Positions 11,640 through 24,109 of a stretch of 64,000 nucleotides of DNA are shown here, in pieces; the first letter of the stretch is position 1; each line of letters opens with the position of its first letter. Source of the DNA: Asparagopsis taxiformis (Eukaryota; Rhodophyta; Florideophyceae; Bonnemaisoniales; Bonnemaisoniaceae); NCBI GenBank assembly GCA_030407315.1, contig JALQPE010000049.1:1-64000 (forward strand), given 5' to 3'. The position numbers were made by a program, and so were the translations under genes. Under the pieces are notes generated by a model that saw only the letters and a list, made by a program, of their open reading frames with translations, made no database searches and was not told the DNA's origin.

Positions 11640-12540
11640 ACTCACCAACTAGCTATCCTCACACACCGGTTGACACGAGGACATCCAATACAATTCCGGC
11701 AATCAAGAGCTCGTTGTTGGTGTCGGTGCAGCTTGGATAGGCCACGACGCTGTAAAATTGGAGCGCTAGCAGCACGTAGATGCTGAAGAAGAACTCGACT
11801 GCGCTTGTTAGGGTGAGGAGCCCGCTTGAGATCAAGAAATAGCCAATTGCTTAACAGTCCATTCCCACTGATTTCAGTCATGGCATGTTTCAAAGAAACA
11901 CCCATTCATCCACCTCTCTTGAAGAAACTTTCCATAACGTCTTCCACACGTTCAAAAACTCCGCGGAGTTTTTGCGCGCACCGTGCCATGTTTACGCGTT
12001 TCCCGCCACGTGTACCATCATCCCATGGGCCCAATAACCGATGCACACAAAATCACAGTAGCCAGAGCTCCCACCAGAACCGACGAACTGTGCTCCCTCA
12101 ACACCACCGGAATGTGTGCCATATCTCCGGTGCGCAGCGCCTTTCGCCTTTTTCAACAATATCAATCTGCTGGAAACCTACGTCACACGAATCTGCCCAC
12201 TCGCGAAAAATTGACTTTTCCATCACGCAATACCTTGTAAAACATCTCAAAGATGCCGCACATCGACGACATCTCTTTCATTCACCCGCGTTATCATTGT
12301 TCACTGATATTGTATAAACAGTATGGTACGCGCTGTTTGCCGCGCCACAACCCCCGTAGATACATCTCATTCAAACAACATAGCGCCCAACTCTCCCTGC
12401 TCCACCATACACACTTTCTCAACATTTTCTGAGCACCCCTCCGTACCACCCCATAAAACATATCATGCAGTTCTTCGTCGGCTCCTTTCAAACAGCGAAG
12501 TTCGCTGCCTTTCGTCCTTGTTTCCTTTTCTCTACGCACT
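11640..12540 (-). pseudogene. Decayed captured gene, probably a membrane protein
   Basis: On the minus strand a chain of short frames looks protein-like but is broken by stops and frame changes. Reading from 12540 downwards: a charged stretch (DEELHDMFYGVVRRGAQ), a possible membrane segment (VLVGALATVILCASVIG, about 12030-12085), then two very hydrophobic stretches at about 11700-11820 (AIGYFLISSGLL and FFFSIYVLLALQFYSVV). The last is in a frame with no start codon. I do not recognise the family. It lies beside the UPF0126 pseudogene on the same strand inside the foldback centre, consistent with capture of host DNA. Confidence 0.35.
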
Positions 12541-12984
12541 CTTCGCCTACAACCGCCACCGCCGAGGATGGTAATATGTGGCCAATAAACAACTCAGCAC
12601 AATGCACCAGACAAACAATGGAGTACACAAAGAAATTGAAATAGTCTACGCTGATCTCATGTCGATATGTATCCGCATCGTTGGCGTCATTCATTGTTTA
12701 CAGTTGTTGATTGCGAATGACAGCAAAAAAAACCAAAAAAACGCGCCCCTAGACGACTATCGATACCGTCAACACAGCACAGGTACATACGGCTGCATGT
12801 GCACACATCACGCCGCCGCTCATCCTATCGGTCGTCATGACGATTTGATGCATCAACGTGAGCAAATACGGCGCACCAAAATGTCCACCAATACTCTACA
12901 ACCATCGCATGTTGCACCGGCAGCATCAGCCGCCAACAAACAGAAACAATATACGCGCTCTACGACAAACGAGCCGCGTGCTAC

Positions 12985-13770
12985 TCCTGTTTCGCATCTT
13001 TCGTAGCGTCATCCCAAACTGGAAATCGAATGGCGCGCGAATACGCGACGCCCCTTGCAAGCACTGCGACACCTACACCAGCCTCGACGCGGGCGGCGGG
13101 ATGCAGCGACAGGTTGCGCACGAAGAGATACGTGGAGGCACCCGCAGCTGCTGTTGATGCCTAAATCTCCGAATGAATATGCAGAATATGCACATCACGT
13201 TTATAAAGCGCGTTGTGAACGGCGCCGACAAATGTCGCGGTCGCCATACCGCATAGCACACGCAGATGAGCGGGTTGAAGCGTGCGCGGAGTCCGTCCTA
13301 GGACCGCACAGCTGTAAGCCGATGACGCAGAAAGCGCCGACTCCCAGCGCGTCGGTGGCGACAAACGGCGCCGCGTCGGCGTCGTATTGTCGGCATCGTA
13401 TTGGCGCGGCCAGACCGTGAATGGCGCCAATGATACCAGGATTGATTGGGTGAGATACTCCGGTTCAGAGGTCCGGAACGGACGTTTGCAGATGATTAGA
13501 CCGTCGCAAATCGTGCCGCCCCCCAGCGCGGTCATCGTTCCCAACACCACCGCACCCAGCATGTCCAGACCGGTCGCGGCCAGGATACCGCCGCAGTGCG
13601 CGAAGAATACTGTGCCGAGATAGTCGAGCAGGCGCAGCGTGCCTAGCGAGGTAGTGGTGGGGAAGCGCGGGAGACTGTCGTTGATGAACGGTGAAGGCGG
13701 GGGCGTCGTGGCGCTTGTGGTGGAGGACGCGTTTCGGGCGGGCGTGAACGTTTGGCGCAGGGACAATCTG
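12985..13770 (-). pseudogene. UPF0126 / glycine-transporter-family gene, captured and decayed
   Basis: The minus strand encodes both halves of a UPF0126 (PF03458) membrane protein, a family annotated as glycine transporters in bacteria. First half, about 13650-13480: LDYLGTVFFAHCGGILAAT followed by GAVVLGTMTALGGGTICD, the family's Gly-rich signature. Second half, about 13345-13310: ATDALGVGAFCVIG, but in a different frame; the main frame returns near 13235 with GMATATFVGAVHNAL, where the usual G-G-x-x-R-D is changed to V-G-x-x-H-N. A TAG at 13159 interrupts the last part, after which a hydrophobic tail continues (ASTAAAGASTYLFVRNLSLH). No good ATG precedes the first half; the nearest (ATG ATA TAG, about 13800) stops at once. 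It is a host gene carried in by the element and now dead. Confidence 0.8.
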
Positions 13771-13857
13771 GAGAGGAGGGGGCGCGAGAGACGGAGACGC
13801 TATATCATGTTTGGAAACTACGGTCGGTGAGATTGGAATCTCGATGCGCTGGTGCAG

Positions 13858-16825
13858 ACGTCTGTGTTTTCGGAAGTGGACGCGGACGTCCAGTCTCTCT
13901 AGTACGGGTCCTAGTCGGCCCCGAGATTTACTAGAACAAATGAACGTCCGCGTCCGAAAAAAAATAAAAATTTTTTGGATGCGGACGTCCACTTTCTCTA
14001 GTACGTTCGGCGGAATACTAGGACCCGACATCCACTTTCTCTAGTACGTTCGGCGGAATACTAGGACCCGACATCCAATTTCTCTAGTACATTCAGCGGA
14101 ATACTAGGACCCGACATCCACTTTCTCTAGTACATATGGCGGAATACTAGGACCCGACATCCACTTTCTCTAGTACATATGGCGGAATACTAGGACCCGA
14201 CATCCACTTTCTCTAGTACGTTTGGCGGAGTACTAGGACCCGACATCCAGTTTTTCTAGTACGTTTGGCCGGATACTAGGACCCGACATCCAGTATACAA
14301 TATATCAGCAAAAACCCGGAGGGAAGAAATTACAGCGGATGGTAAATTAAGGGCCCATATCGGACCGTATTTTATTCTCTCATTTACGAAACTGCTCGTA
14401 TACAATACGTCTCTCTAGAATAGGAAATACATATCTGGTCAGAATAGGAAATAAATACCCGGTTAGAATAGGAAATACGTATCAAGCCAGGATACGGAAT
14501 ATGTATCCAGCTAGAATATGGAATACGTATCCAGCCAGAATACAAAATACCTGTCAGCATACCGTCGATCACCCATCTCCCTCACTATCGCGTTCTCCCT
14601 ACCATCCGAACGCCATGCACCACCATCCGCACATACTTCAAGAACCCTCACGACCTAGATTACAAAAAATCTGCTCCTTCCCAATACCATCCCCGCTTTC
14701 CTCGACACCACCCCAGCCCATTAAATCATCAAGACATGAAACACGAACATGGTCAGCAAAATCTTACACGACTTGAAACCCACTCTTACTTCTATCGTAT
14801 GCCTGAAAATATACACATACCAGAAACACCTCACAGCTTCATTCCCCATCTTCCTAGATCCCTTCTTCACTCTCCCTGAGTCCTGCCATTCCTGCTTCAC
14901 CACTCCTGCATCACATACACAACATCAACCCCAACAGTCAGATTCAAAAGCAACGCTTACCACGCCAGATATCTTAGAAAATCCCTTACTTACCTCTCAT
15001 CCATCCTACACACAATACAAACCATGATCCAAAAACCTTGCAATGAATAATCAAAGTCAGCAGTCCATATCTTCGCAAAACAAGTCTTGGCGCTCAATGA
15101 AACTTACCTTCTGTCATCACCATTCCAGCATCACCTGCATAAAATCGAAATCAACCACAACAGTCGGACTCAAAACCCACATGTCCCTCTCAGCATACTC
15201 TCAAAACTTCCGCACTTTCCTTCGCTCGACACAATACGCACCATGACTGGATAAGCTTCCAATGAATAAATATCGCATTAACTGCAATAGTCAGATTCGA
15301 AACAAACACTTCTCTCGATGCATACCCTCAGAACTCACTTACTCTCGTTTCATTCTACACACAATACATACCAAAAGTCGAAAATCTCACAACCAACAAA
15401 TGAAGTCAACATTCCGCATCTTCGCACCACCGGACTGCGCGCTAAATGCAACTTACCTTCCGTCATCACCATTCCTGCATCACCTACAAAAAATCGAAAT
15501 CAACAACAACAGTCGGACTGAAAACCCATGCTTCCCTCGCTGCATACCCTCAGAACTCACTTACCCTCGTTGTATCCTGCACACAATAGAAACCATAAGT
15601 CAAAAATTGTACAAAAAAATGTAGTCAGCATTCCATATCTTCGCGCAACTTAACTAGGCGCTCAATGTAACTTACCTTCCGTCATCACCATTCCAGAATC
15701 ACCTACACAAAATCAACATCAACCACAGCAGTCAGACTCAAAACCCACATTCCACTCACTGCACCCCTCAAATGCTCACCTACCTCCTTTCCACCCTTCA
15801 GCAAATATGCACCATGACTCACTAAGCTCCCAATAAATAAATATTGCATAAAAGACGACAGTCACATTTAAAACAAACACTTCCCTCGCTTCATACCCTC
15901 AGGACGCACTTAACCTCTTCATCTCGTTGCATCATACAAACAATACAACCAATAATTCACAAATCGTGCAACGAAAAAATGTAGTCAGCATTCCATTTCA
16001 TCGCGAAACCCGTCTTTCAGCTCAATGAAACTTACCTTACTTCATCACTATTCCTGCACCACCTATACAACATCAAAATGAACCAGAACAGTCAGACTAA
16101 AAACCCATGCATCCCTTATTGCACACCCGCGAGACTCACTTACTTACCTGCCTCCCATGGTTCACAACATGCAAACCATGACTCACGAAGCTTCTAATGA
16201 ATCAATATCGCATCAACGACAACAGTACGACTCAAAACACACGCTTCCCTCGCTGCATACTCTCCAAACTGGCATACTCACCGTCGTTCTATCCTCTACA
16301 CCAAACAAAGGAAACACGACCAAAGAACCTCAGCCAGTGACGGCGGAGAAGTGGAATTCCACAGGTTAACCTGCGGCGTCGACTGGACAGCTTTCAACGT
16401 CAGCTTAAGTCCTGCTGTGCATACTCCATATCATCGCCGGTATTGAGATTAATAATGGCCCAAGCCATGGTCTCTGAACTCCCGAATGATGAGATCCGGA
16501 TCGAGAACATCGGAATGGTATAATCATATATATCACAATCCATTTGCTTCCCTTAAATGATCCCTGTAATATCCACTGTAAAGCACAAACTTATTCCATG
16601 AAGTTCGCAATTAATATAATTTTATTATTTCAAATGAATTAATTGAAAATCCATCTCCCACGGCGGTCATTCATCCTTCCAAGCGCACGTTGCCAGCAAA
16701 ATGTGTGACCTAGCGGTGATGATTGATCGCTCAGGCACATTCCACCATTGGGCTGCCAGAAGTGAGCACAAAACTGATACCCACAAAACCACGAGAACAT
16801 TACAAACGAGGTCTCGAACGCACAT
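13858..16825 (-). repeat. Right arm of pair B
   Basis: This is the inverted copy of 8280-10910. It holds seven 43-bp units at 13988-14288, the GAATAGGAAATACGTATC repeats near 14420-14550, and then more copies of the roughly 200-300-bp subrepeats than the left arm (15050-16300). The outer end is at about 16825, 20 bp before the next inverted-repeat structure. Confidence 0.75.
13988..14288. repeat. 43-bp tandem repeat, 7 copies, right arm of pair B
   Basis: These units are the inverse of those at 10451-10796. They are more diverse than the left ones: the variable hexamer reads GTTCGG, ATTCAG, ATATGG or GTTTGG, while CGGAATACTAGGACCCGAC is kept. The copy number differs by one between arms, so the arrays evolve independently. 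Confidence 0.9.
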
Positions 16826-17280
16826 TTGGAGTACAATATAAATACTATACAACAAACTCTACTCGCTATCTCAGACGACGCGGCTCACAAGTGGCGTAGT
16901 CCCAATTTTCCGTAACGCCTTTCCTGATGCTTAAAAGTAAAAAACACGTCAAAACGTATATCAGAAATGAGTGCGAGAGTTTTCTGCACAGGAGATGCTG
17001 AGCCACCAAATTGATTTTTCGGAAATTTTAGAATTTCTGGGCTGGCCAGCAATGCAATCGAGCTGGACATCCACCGGACGTCCATTTCAGGTTGATCGTG
17101 AGAGAGTAGGGCGGGACCATGATGAAACAAGGACCAAGACCTGTCCCTGACGTGTTGAGCCTGAAATCGACCCTTCGTAAGACGCGATTTTGGCTTACAG
17201 TTGGTGCTTACAGAAGCCAGTGATGACCCCGGTCGGGGCGGCAGCCGGTTCCTGGGGCCGTTGTGGCCAAATTAGACACC

Positions 17281-17510
17281 TTGATTTGAATTGAAATTTG
17301 GGCTATTCTCAAAAACATGCACATGTGAACATGTTTTTGAGATGGGGGTCTGCCGTACGGCACAATCGACCCGCCCAAATCGATGATTTTTCACAATTTT
17401 TTTCTGCCCGAAATTTTAGAATTTCTGGGCTGGCCAGCAGTGCAATCGAGCTGGACATCCACCGGACGTCCATTTCAGGTTGGTCGTGTGCTGCCCACAT
17501 CCATGCATTG
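17281..17510. repeat. Palindromic module, type copy (14 copies in the window)
   Basis: The module is a string of palindromes: a 12-bp stem CTCAAAAACATG around a 10-base loop that itself holds CACATGTG; GTGCCGTACGGCAC (14 bp; one arm altered in some copies); a near-palindrome around GAAATTTTAGAATTTC; and GGACGTCC. Cores begin at about 1240, 2499, 17308, 17808, 18850, 21764, 22612, 23112, 23612, 56170, 60951, 61451, 61834 and 63127. Orientation flips with the arm. Module copies are found only in pairs A and C and the block at 55690-56440, so the module links these structures. Confidence 0.9.
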
Positions 17511-19011
17511 CAGCAACTAAGCAGGCGGGCTCACTACTCATACAAAGTGCACGGAATATGAGTAACGTGATGTGTGAGTGTTGTTTGTCGTGAGGATGTA
17601 AGGTGGGACCATGATGAAACAGGGAAAAAGATGTCTCCCTAGCATAACTTGGGCTTGAAGCCTGGAATCGACCCTTCGTGAGATGTGGCTTTGCTTACAG
17701 TTGGTGCTTACAGAAGCCAGTGACGGCCCCGGCCGGGGCAGCAGCCGGTTCCTGGGGCCGTTGTGGCCAAATTAGACACCTTGATTTGAATTGAAATTTG
17801 GGCTATTCTCAAAAACATGCACATGTGAACATGTTTTTGAGATGGGGGTGTGCCGTACGGCACTTTCGACCGCCCAAATCGATATAATTTTGCAATTTTT
17901 TTCTGACTGAAATTTTAGAATTTCTGGGCTCGCCAGCAATGCAATTGAGCTGGACATTCACCGGACGTCCATTTCAGGTTGGTCGAGTATTGCACATGGA
18001 TACAGTTTTGCAGCTATTTCTCAGCCCAACATTTTAGAATTTCAGGGCTGACCAGCAATGTAACCGAGCCGGACTTCCACTGGACGTCCATTTCAAGTTA
18101 GGCTAGTGCTGCACATTTGCTCGCATCGCAGCAACTAAGCAAGTGTTGACAGCACCGAGATGCCATGCAGACAAGGGGGAATCGGCTGCAAACGGCTTCC
18201 CTGGTCGGCGGCTGGATGTCTGGATGTGAATGGCTGCAAGCATGGAAATCTTGCTACCGCACAGCGCATACACACTGCAGCAGCACATCACTGACGCATG
18301 CGAAAGTTGGGTGCTGCAGTGCGTGGTTGTTTGTGTGTTTGTGTGTTTGTGTGTGTATGACGAACCTTGTGGTATCCCTAGGCGTGCACTGGTTCAAAAA
18401 GTTTGGACTGCCCCATCGGTCGTACTTTGGCGCATTTACATGCATCGGAGAACGACCAAGGAGGTAGAGCAGCAATCGCTGTTGGCTGAGCGTCCAAACT
18501 GGAGGGCTTGGGGCAATGGTTCTATAGCAGTCATTTATAGGACGCCCACCGTTGATGACTGAGATCCACGGTGGGTTTAGTATTCATGGTGTTGTCCTGC
18601 ATTGGCGGACGTCGAAGACGAGTACTTCCAGTGAGCGTCCAAGGTGAACAGCTCAGCAGAGGATTATGATGTGGATGTGAAGGCATGGATGAGGCCAGCA
18701 GGAACGTTTCTGCAAGATGGGCGTGAGTGGGTAAGTGAGCGGGGAGGGGCCGCTCGGGGCGCTTGGTAGCTTCTGGGGCCGTTGTGGCCAAATTAGAATC
18801 AAGCCTATGTCCGGCGGACGTCCTGAATTGCTTTATTTTTTGGGCTATTCTCAAAAACATGCACATGTGAACATGTTTTTGAGATGGGGGTGTGCCGTAC
18901 GGCACTTTCGACCGCCCAAATCGATGTATTTTTGCATTTTTTTTCTGACTGAAATTTTAGAATTTCTGGGCTCGCCAGCAATGCAATTGCGCTGGTCATT
19001 CACCGGACGTC

Positions 19012-21631
19012 CATTTCCATTTCAGATCTACTGGTTGCACTAGGCCTGAAAGTGTTTCTGGATAGGGCCGAATAACGACCTGGGCAGCACGCACTGCGTA
19101 AGATGATCTGTGTGATGCAGACTGCAAGGATTTCTATGGTGATTCTGGCTGGGGAATGTGGTAAGCTTGATTGTTGCGTGGCTTTGTATCTCCTTGCCTG
19201 CCATTTTGCTTGGATATTTACACGAGCGATCAAACCGAAGACGCCGACTCGGCACAACTACCAACTCTCCTAGCTTCGAGTCAGCGCCATCTAATTGCAA
19301 CTTGTGACACTCAAGACGAATACGTTGTGCTGATCTCTGCAATGAAAATTGAGTTAGTGCTGCAGTTCTTTTGGTCGATGCCAATATGCAGGGATACTGT
19401 TTACACCTTTTGGGAGTCAAGAAGTTCTCAGATTGCAAATCAAATCAGATCATGGTAGAATATCTGACTTTTCTCTCTTCCCTTCACCACATCTGCATCC
19501 GGAGCTGAGCCAAGCTGAGCTGGAGGGAACCCGGCCGCTGACCCCTGTCATTCTCATAAAAATCTTTAATGCAATACTATTCGTGTATGGTAATGTAAGT
19601 GCTAATGAAAATGTATACAAGTCTAGAATAAACGTTGCAGTGGTTCTTTGTAGCTATCGATACTTGCTAAAAATCTGTAGCTTTTGCTTCTCGCATGGAC
19701 GAGTTGCAGTCTTTGTGTTTGTTTCATTTCTGCCACAAACGAGAGGCAATCAGGGTCTGTGTGCACATAGAGAATGATTTAATATATGCGCTCATTGCCG
19801 TCGTAGATACTTTTAACAATGGCCAGTACGTTTCTCTCGGCCGCCGCCGGGTACGGTCGGACTGAAAGATCGGGGAGATGTGTGGAGAGTAGTGTTTGGA
19901 TAGAGACGAACGTTGTGATGGATGGAATGGTGATGATTTCATGCTGAAGCGATGGGAGATGGATGGATATGGTTGAATGAAATCTAGTATTCCGAAGGAG
20001 GCCTTTTCTCGAGGAAGAGGCATTATATTCTCACAAAGCATGTAGATACTGGTTTCCAGTTTGGTATGCTATTGTAGCTCAATTCACATCTTATCTACAC
20101 GTACGTATGGAGAGAGATCCAAGTGTGCGTGGCACAAGTCCAACGGTGAAACAACGCAGTATGAAACTACCACAGATAAGGCGGCGTACAAAATCCTCGA
20201 CTCAAGGCAGCTCTCAGGCTTTCGTGAGCACCGACTTCGTTCCACCAAGATGTTGCGGAAATATGTGCTGGTCTAACTTGATACGACCATTGGACAGTTT
20301 TGCTCTCTAAGCAATGAGCGAAAAATCAATGATTGCGCGTGTCGTCGGTACGGTCTTGTAATGTTGGCTCAACCAATAACATCTAACGTTGAGTTATCCA
20401 CCCTCCGCCGTGTCGTGTCGTAAATTTGCACAGAAAATTTGTTTCAAATCTTTGCTCCAATTATCAGCTCAAATACGGCATTGATCTCCAGCTTCATCTG
20501 GACAGAAACACCGATCGCTCGATGTCTGTCTCAGATAAACCGCAGTCAAACGCCATGCGGAAAGTTTCATCGCTTCCCGTTGCGACTGAATCTGCAAACG
20601 CCACACAAAAATTTGCCCTTTCCGCGTCCGGAACGAACGCCGACTACATGTCGTCAGGTTCCTGATCGACTGGATCGATGGAGCTTGCTCTGCAGGAGAG
20701 CAGGACAGGCGGTTTGTTATGCCTGGACAATTTCCATACCGATCTCCCTTCTTGAGTGCAAAATTACGAGTCTAGAAATTGACCTGCATCGGCTGCTGTA
20801 TCACATCTGTGCTAAGGATTGATGATACCCGTACCGCTGAGAAATTGCAGCTCTGGTAACGTGGGGATGATGTGCTGAACACGCAGAACGCTGATCCATA
20901 ACGGGACTGCTTCATAGGCATAGTACGGAATGTATTGAGACAGCCCAAGCGAATTCAGGAGGGAGCACCAGGGCAGTGCGCGGTGACTCAGCAGATACCA
21001 GTGGTGAGTGGTCTAAATGGGGCTACACACGAGTTTGTCAATGAACAGTCTAGTTTAGTTTGGAAATGTGTCGGATGGATGGTATGTTGTAAATGTCGAC
21101 AGATTTGAGGAAGCGATAGAAGCAATCAGCACCGTGTAGTTGCATCAAGGCTTTAGTGGCCATTGCTAGAGAACTTTCTCCAATGCCCTTATTGCAGGAT
21201 GGGCAGAAAACCCGGCCGGTTTCGAGATTGAAGAATTCATTGCGCAGATTGAATGAATGCAATTGACGGAGAATGCAGAAGTATACAATGGTATCGTTTT
21301 GCAGGGTGACGTAGGGGAAACATGTTGGGCTTGTTGGAAATGCTGAGAGCGATGATGAGATCCAGTCGTTTCCGTCGTAGATGGCAGTGCTTATTTTCTG
21401 CACGGCTAGCTTGTCTGCTGGGCGACTGGGCGGTATTGGCGTACGATGAAGCGGGACTGGTGGTGTTTAAATGACATTTTTTGTTTGAAGATGGATGTAT
21501 GTGTGCGACTAGAATGTAGTAAGAGCATGAAAATGTTTATGTTTGATGGGCGTCGCATGTTGGGGGACTTTATGTCGTGTGGGGCAATAATGTATCAGGT
21601 ATTTGAAGCAGACAGCAATCGCTTGAGCGCA
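19012..21631. other. Centre of pair C: no recognised gene
   Basis: The 2.6 kb between the arms holds only short open frames. One on the plus strand ends at 19458 with EYVVLISAMKIELVLQFFWS, and others run at 20426-20822. None matches a family I know. By analogy with pair B it may be decayed captured DNA. Confidence 0.5.
21050..21430 (-). CDS. Possible small protein or gene fragment, unknown
   Basis: A minus-strand frame of about 120 codons has no ATG at its head (first start-like codon is GTG at 21403) and continues upstream without one, so it is probably a fragment or a second exon. It has a CPSC pair (FCPSCNKGIG) that could be half of a zinc site, and mixed polar and hydrophobic residues that look like real coding sequence. 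An ATG at about 21474 begins a short frame (MSFKHHQSRFIV) that stops after 23 codons one frame away. I do not recognise it. Confidence 0.3.
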   Translation of the reverse strand, partial: PSRPADKLAVQKISTAIYDGNDWISSSLSAFPTSPTCFPYVTLQNDTIVYFCILRQLHSFNLRNEFFNLETGRVFCPSCNKGIGESSLAMATKALMQLHGADCFYRFLKSVDIYNIPSIRHISKLN

Positions 21632-22289
21632 TATAGACGTCCGGTGAATGACCAGCGCAATTGCATTGCTGGCGAGCCCAGAAATTCTAAAATTTCAGTC
21701 AGAAAAAAAATGCAAAAATACATCGATTTGGGCGGTCGAAAGTGCCGTACGGCACACCCCCATCTCAAAAACATGTTCACATGTGCATGTTTTTGAGAAT
21801 AGCCCAAAAAATAAAGCAATTCAGGACGTCTGCCGGACATAGGCTTGATTCTAATTTGGCCACAACGGCCCCAGAAGCTACCAAGCGCCCCGAGCGGCCC
21901 CTCCCCGCTCACTTACCCACTCACGCCCATCTTGCAGAAACGTTCCTGCTGGCCTCATCCATGCCTTCACATCCACATCATAATCCTCTGCTGAGCTGTT
22001 CACCTTGGACGCTCACTGGAAGTACTCGTCTTCGACGTCCGCCAATGCAGGACAACACCATGAATACTAAACCCACCGTGGATCTCAGTCATCAACGGTG
22101 GGCGTCCTATAAATGACTGCTATAGAACCATTGCCCCAAGCCCTCCAGTTTGGACGCTCAGCCAACAGTGATTGCTGCTCTACCTCCTTGGTCGTTCTCC
22201 GATGCATGTAAATGCGCCAAAGTACGACCGATGGGGCAGTCCAAACTTTTTGTACCAGTGCACGCCTAGGGATACCACAAGGTTCGTCA

Positions 22290-22447
22290 TACACACACAA
22301 AGACACAAAGACACAAAGACACAAACACACAAACACACAAACACACAAACACACAAACACACAAACACACAAACACACAAACACACAAACACACAAACAC
22401 ACAAACACACAAACACACAAACACACAAACACACAAACACACAAACA
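22290..22447. repeat. ACACAAAC microsatellite expanded in right arm of pair C
   Basis: About 18 units of ACACAAAC, with ACACAAAG at the left edge, lie in the right arm. The same place in the left arm (about 18327-18358) has only three or four units. Frames reading VCVFVCLC or HKHTNTQT across it are artefacts of the 8-bp unit. Confidence 0.95.
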
Positions 22448-22605
22448 ACCACGCACTGCAGCACCCAACTTTCGCATGCGTCAGTGATGTGCTGCTGCAG
22501 TGTGTATGCGCTGTGCGGTAGCAAGATTTCCATGCTTGCAGCCATTCACATCCAGACATCCAGCCGCCGACCAGGGAAGCCGTTTGCAGCCGATTCCCCC
22601 TCCAC

Positions 22606-23655
22606 CCCCATCTCAAAAACATGTTCACATGTGCATGTTTTTGAGAATAGCCCAAATTTCAATTCAAATCAAGGTGTCTAATTTGGCCACAACGGCCCCA
22701 GGAACCGGCTGCTGCCCCGGCCGGGGCCGTCACTGGCTTCTGTAAGCACCAACTGTAAGCAAAGCCACATCTCACGAAGGGTCGATTCCAGGCTTCAAGC
22801 CCAAGTTATGCTAGGGAGACATCTTTTTCCCTGTTTCATCATGGTCCCACCTTACATCCTCACGACAAACAACACTCACACATCACGTTACTCATATTCC
22901 GTGCACTTTGTATGAGTAGTGAGCCCGCCTGCTTAGTTGCTGCAATGCATGGATGTGGGCAGCACACGACCAACCTGAAATGGACGTCCGGTGGATGTCC
23001 GGCTCAATTGCATTGCTGGCGAGCCCAGAAATTCTAAAATTTCGGGCAGAAAAAAATTGTGAAAAATCATCGATTTGGGCGGGTCGATTGTGCCGTACGG
23101 CAGACCCCCATCTCAAAAACATGTTCACATGTGCATGTTTTTGAGAATAGCCCAAATTTCAATTCAAATCAAGGTGTCTAATTTGGCCACAACGGCCCCA
23201 GGAACCGGCTGCTGCCCCGGCCGGGGCCGTCACTGGCTTCTGTAAGCACCAACTGTAAGCAAAGCCACATCTCACGAAGGGTCGATTCCAGGCTTCAAGC
23301 CCAAGTTATGCTAGGGAGACATCTTTTTCCCTGTTTCATCATGGTCCCACCTTACATCCTCACGACAAACAACACTCACACATCACGTTACTCATATTCC
23401 GTGCACTTTGTATGAGTAGTGAGCCCGCCTGCTTAGTTGCTGCAATGCATGGATGTGGGCAGCACACGACCAACCTGAAATGGACGTCCGGTGGATGTCC
23501 GGCTCAATTGCATTGCTGGCGAGCCCAGAAATTCTAAAATTTCGGGCAGAAAAAAATTGTGAAAAATCATCGATTTGGGCGGGTCGATTGTGCCGTACGG
23601 CAGACCCCCATCTCAAAAACATGTTCACATGTGCATGTTTTTGAGAATAGCCCAA
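22606..23655. repeat. 500-bp tandem duplication in right arm of pair C
   Basis: The segment starting at the palindromic core repeats at 22612, 23112 and 23612. The first two units appear nearly identical over 500 bp; the third diverges after GCCGCCCCGACCGG near 23712. The near identity points to a recent duplication. Confidence 0.9.
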
Positions 23656-24109
23656 ATTTCAATTCAAATCAAGGTGTCTAATTTGGCCACAACGGCCCCA
23701 GGAACCGGCTGCCGCCCCGACCGGGGTCATCACTGGCTTCTGTAAGCACCAACTGTAAGCCAAAATCGCGTCTTACGAAGGGTCGATTTCAGGCTCAACA
23801 CGTCAGGGACAGGTCTTGGTCCTTGTTTCATCATGGTCCCGCCCTACTCTCTCACGATCAACCTGAAATGGACGTCCGGTGGATGTCCAGCTCGATTGCA
23901 TTGCTGGCCAGCCCAGAAATTCTAAAATTTCCGAAAAATCAATTTGGTGGCCCAGCATCTCCTGTGCCGAAAATTCCCGCGCTCACTTGTGATATACGTC
24001 TAGACGTGTTTCGCACTTGTACGCATCAGGGAAGGCGTCACGGAAGGTTGAGACTACGCTACTTGTGTACCGCGTCGTCTGAAATAGCGAGTAGTGTTTG
24101 TTGTATAGT

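Larger units (their letters stand above)
8280..16825. mobile_element. Foldback-like element with arms of 2.6 and 3.0 kb (pair B)
   Basis: Left arm 8280-10910 and right arm 13858-16825 are inverted copies of each other. The outer ends match around TTCGAGACTTGG (8283) against CGAGACCTCG reversed (about 16815). Inner ends on both sides carry GGACGCGGACGTCC and stop at CACAGACG. The arms contain a 43-bp tandem array and several diverged units with GGTAAGTTTCATTGAG on the left strand. The 2.9-kb centre has no transposase, only decayed host-like gene pieces. Long arms built partly of tandem repeats are typical of foldback elements, which are non-autonomous. Which transposase moves it is unknown. 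Confidence 0.75.

Noticed and set aside
19012..21631. A transposase in the centre of pair C
   Set aside because: No DDE-type or other transposase block was found in any frame; only short unmatched frames.
22130..22660. Long open frames reading VCLCVCVF or HKHTNTQT
   Set aside because: They are produced by the 8-bp microsatellite, which stays open in several frames on both strands.
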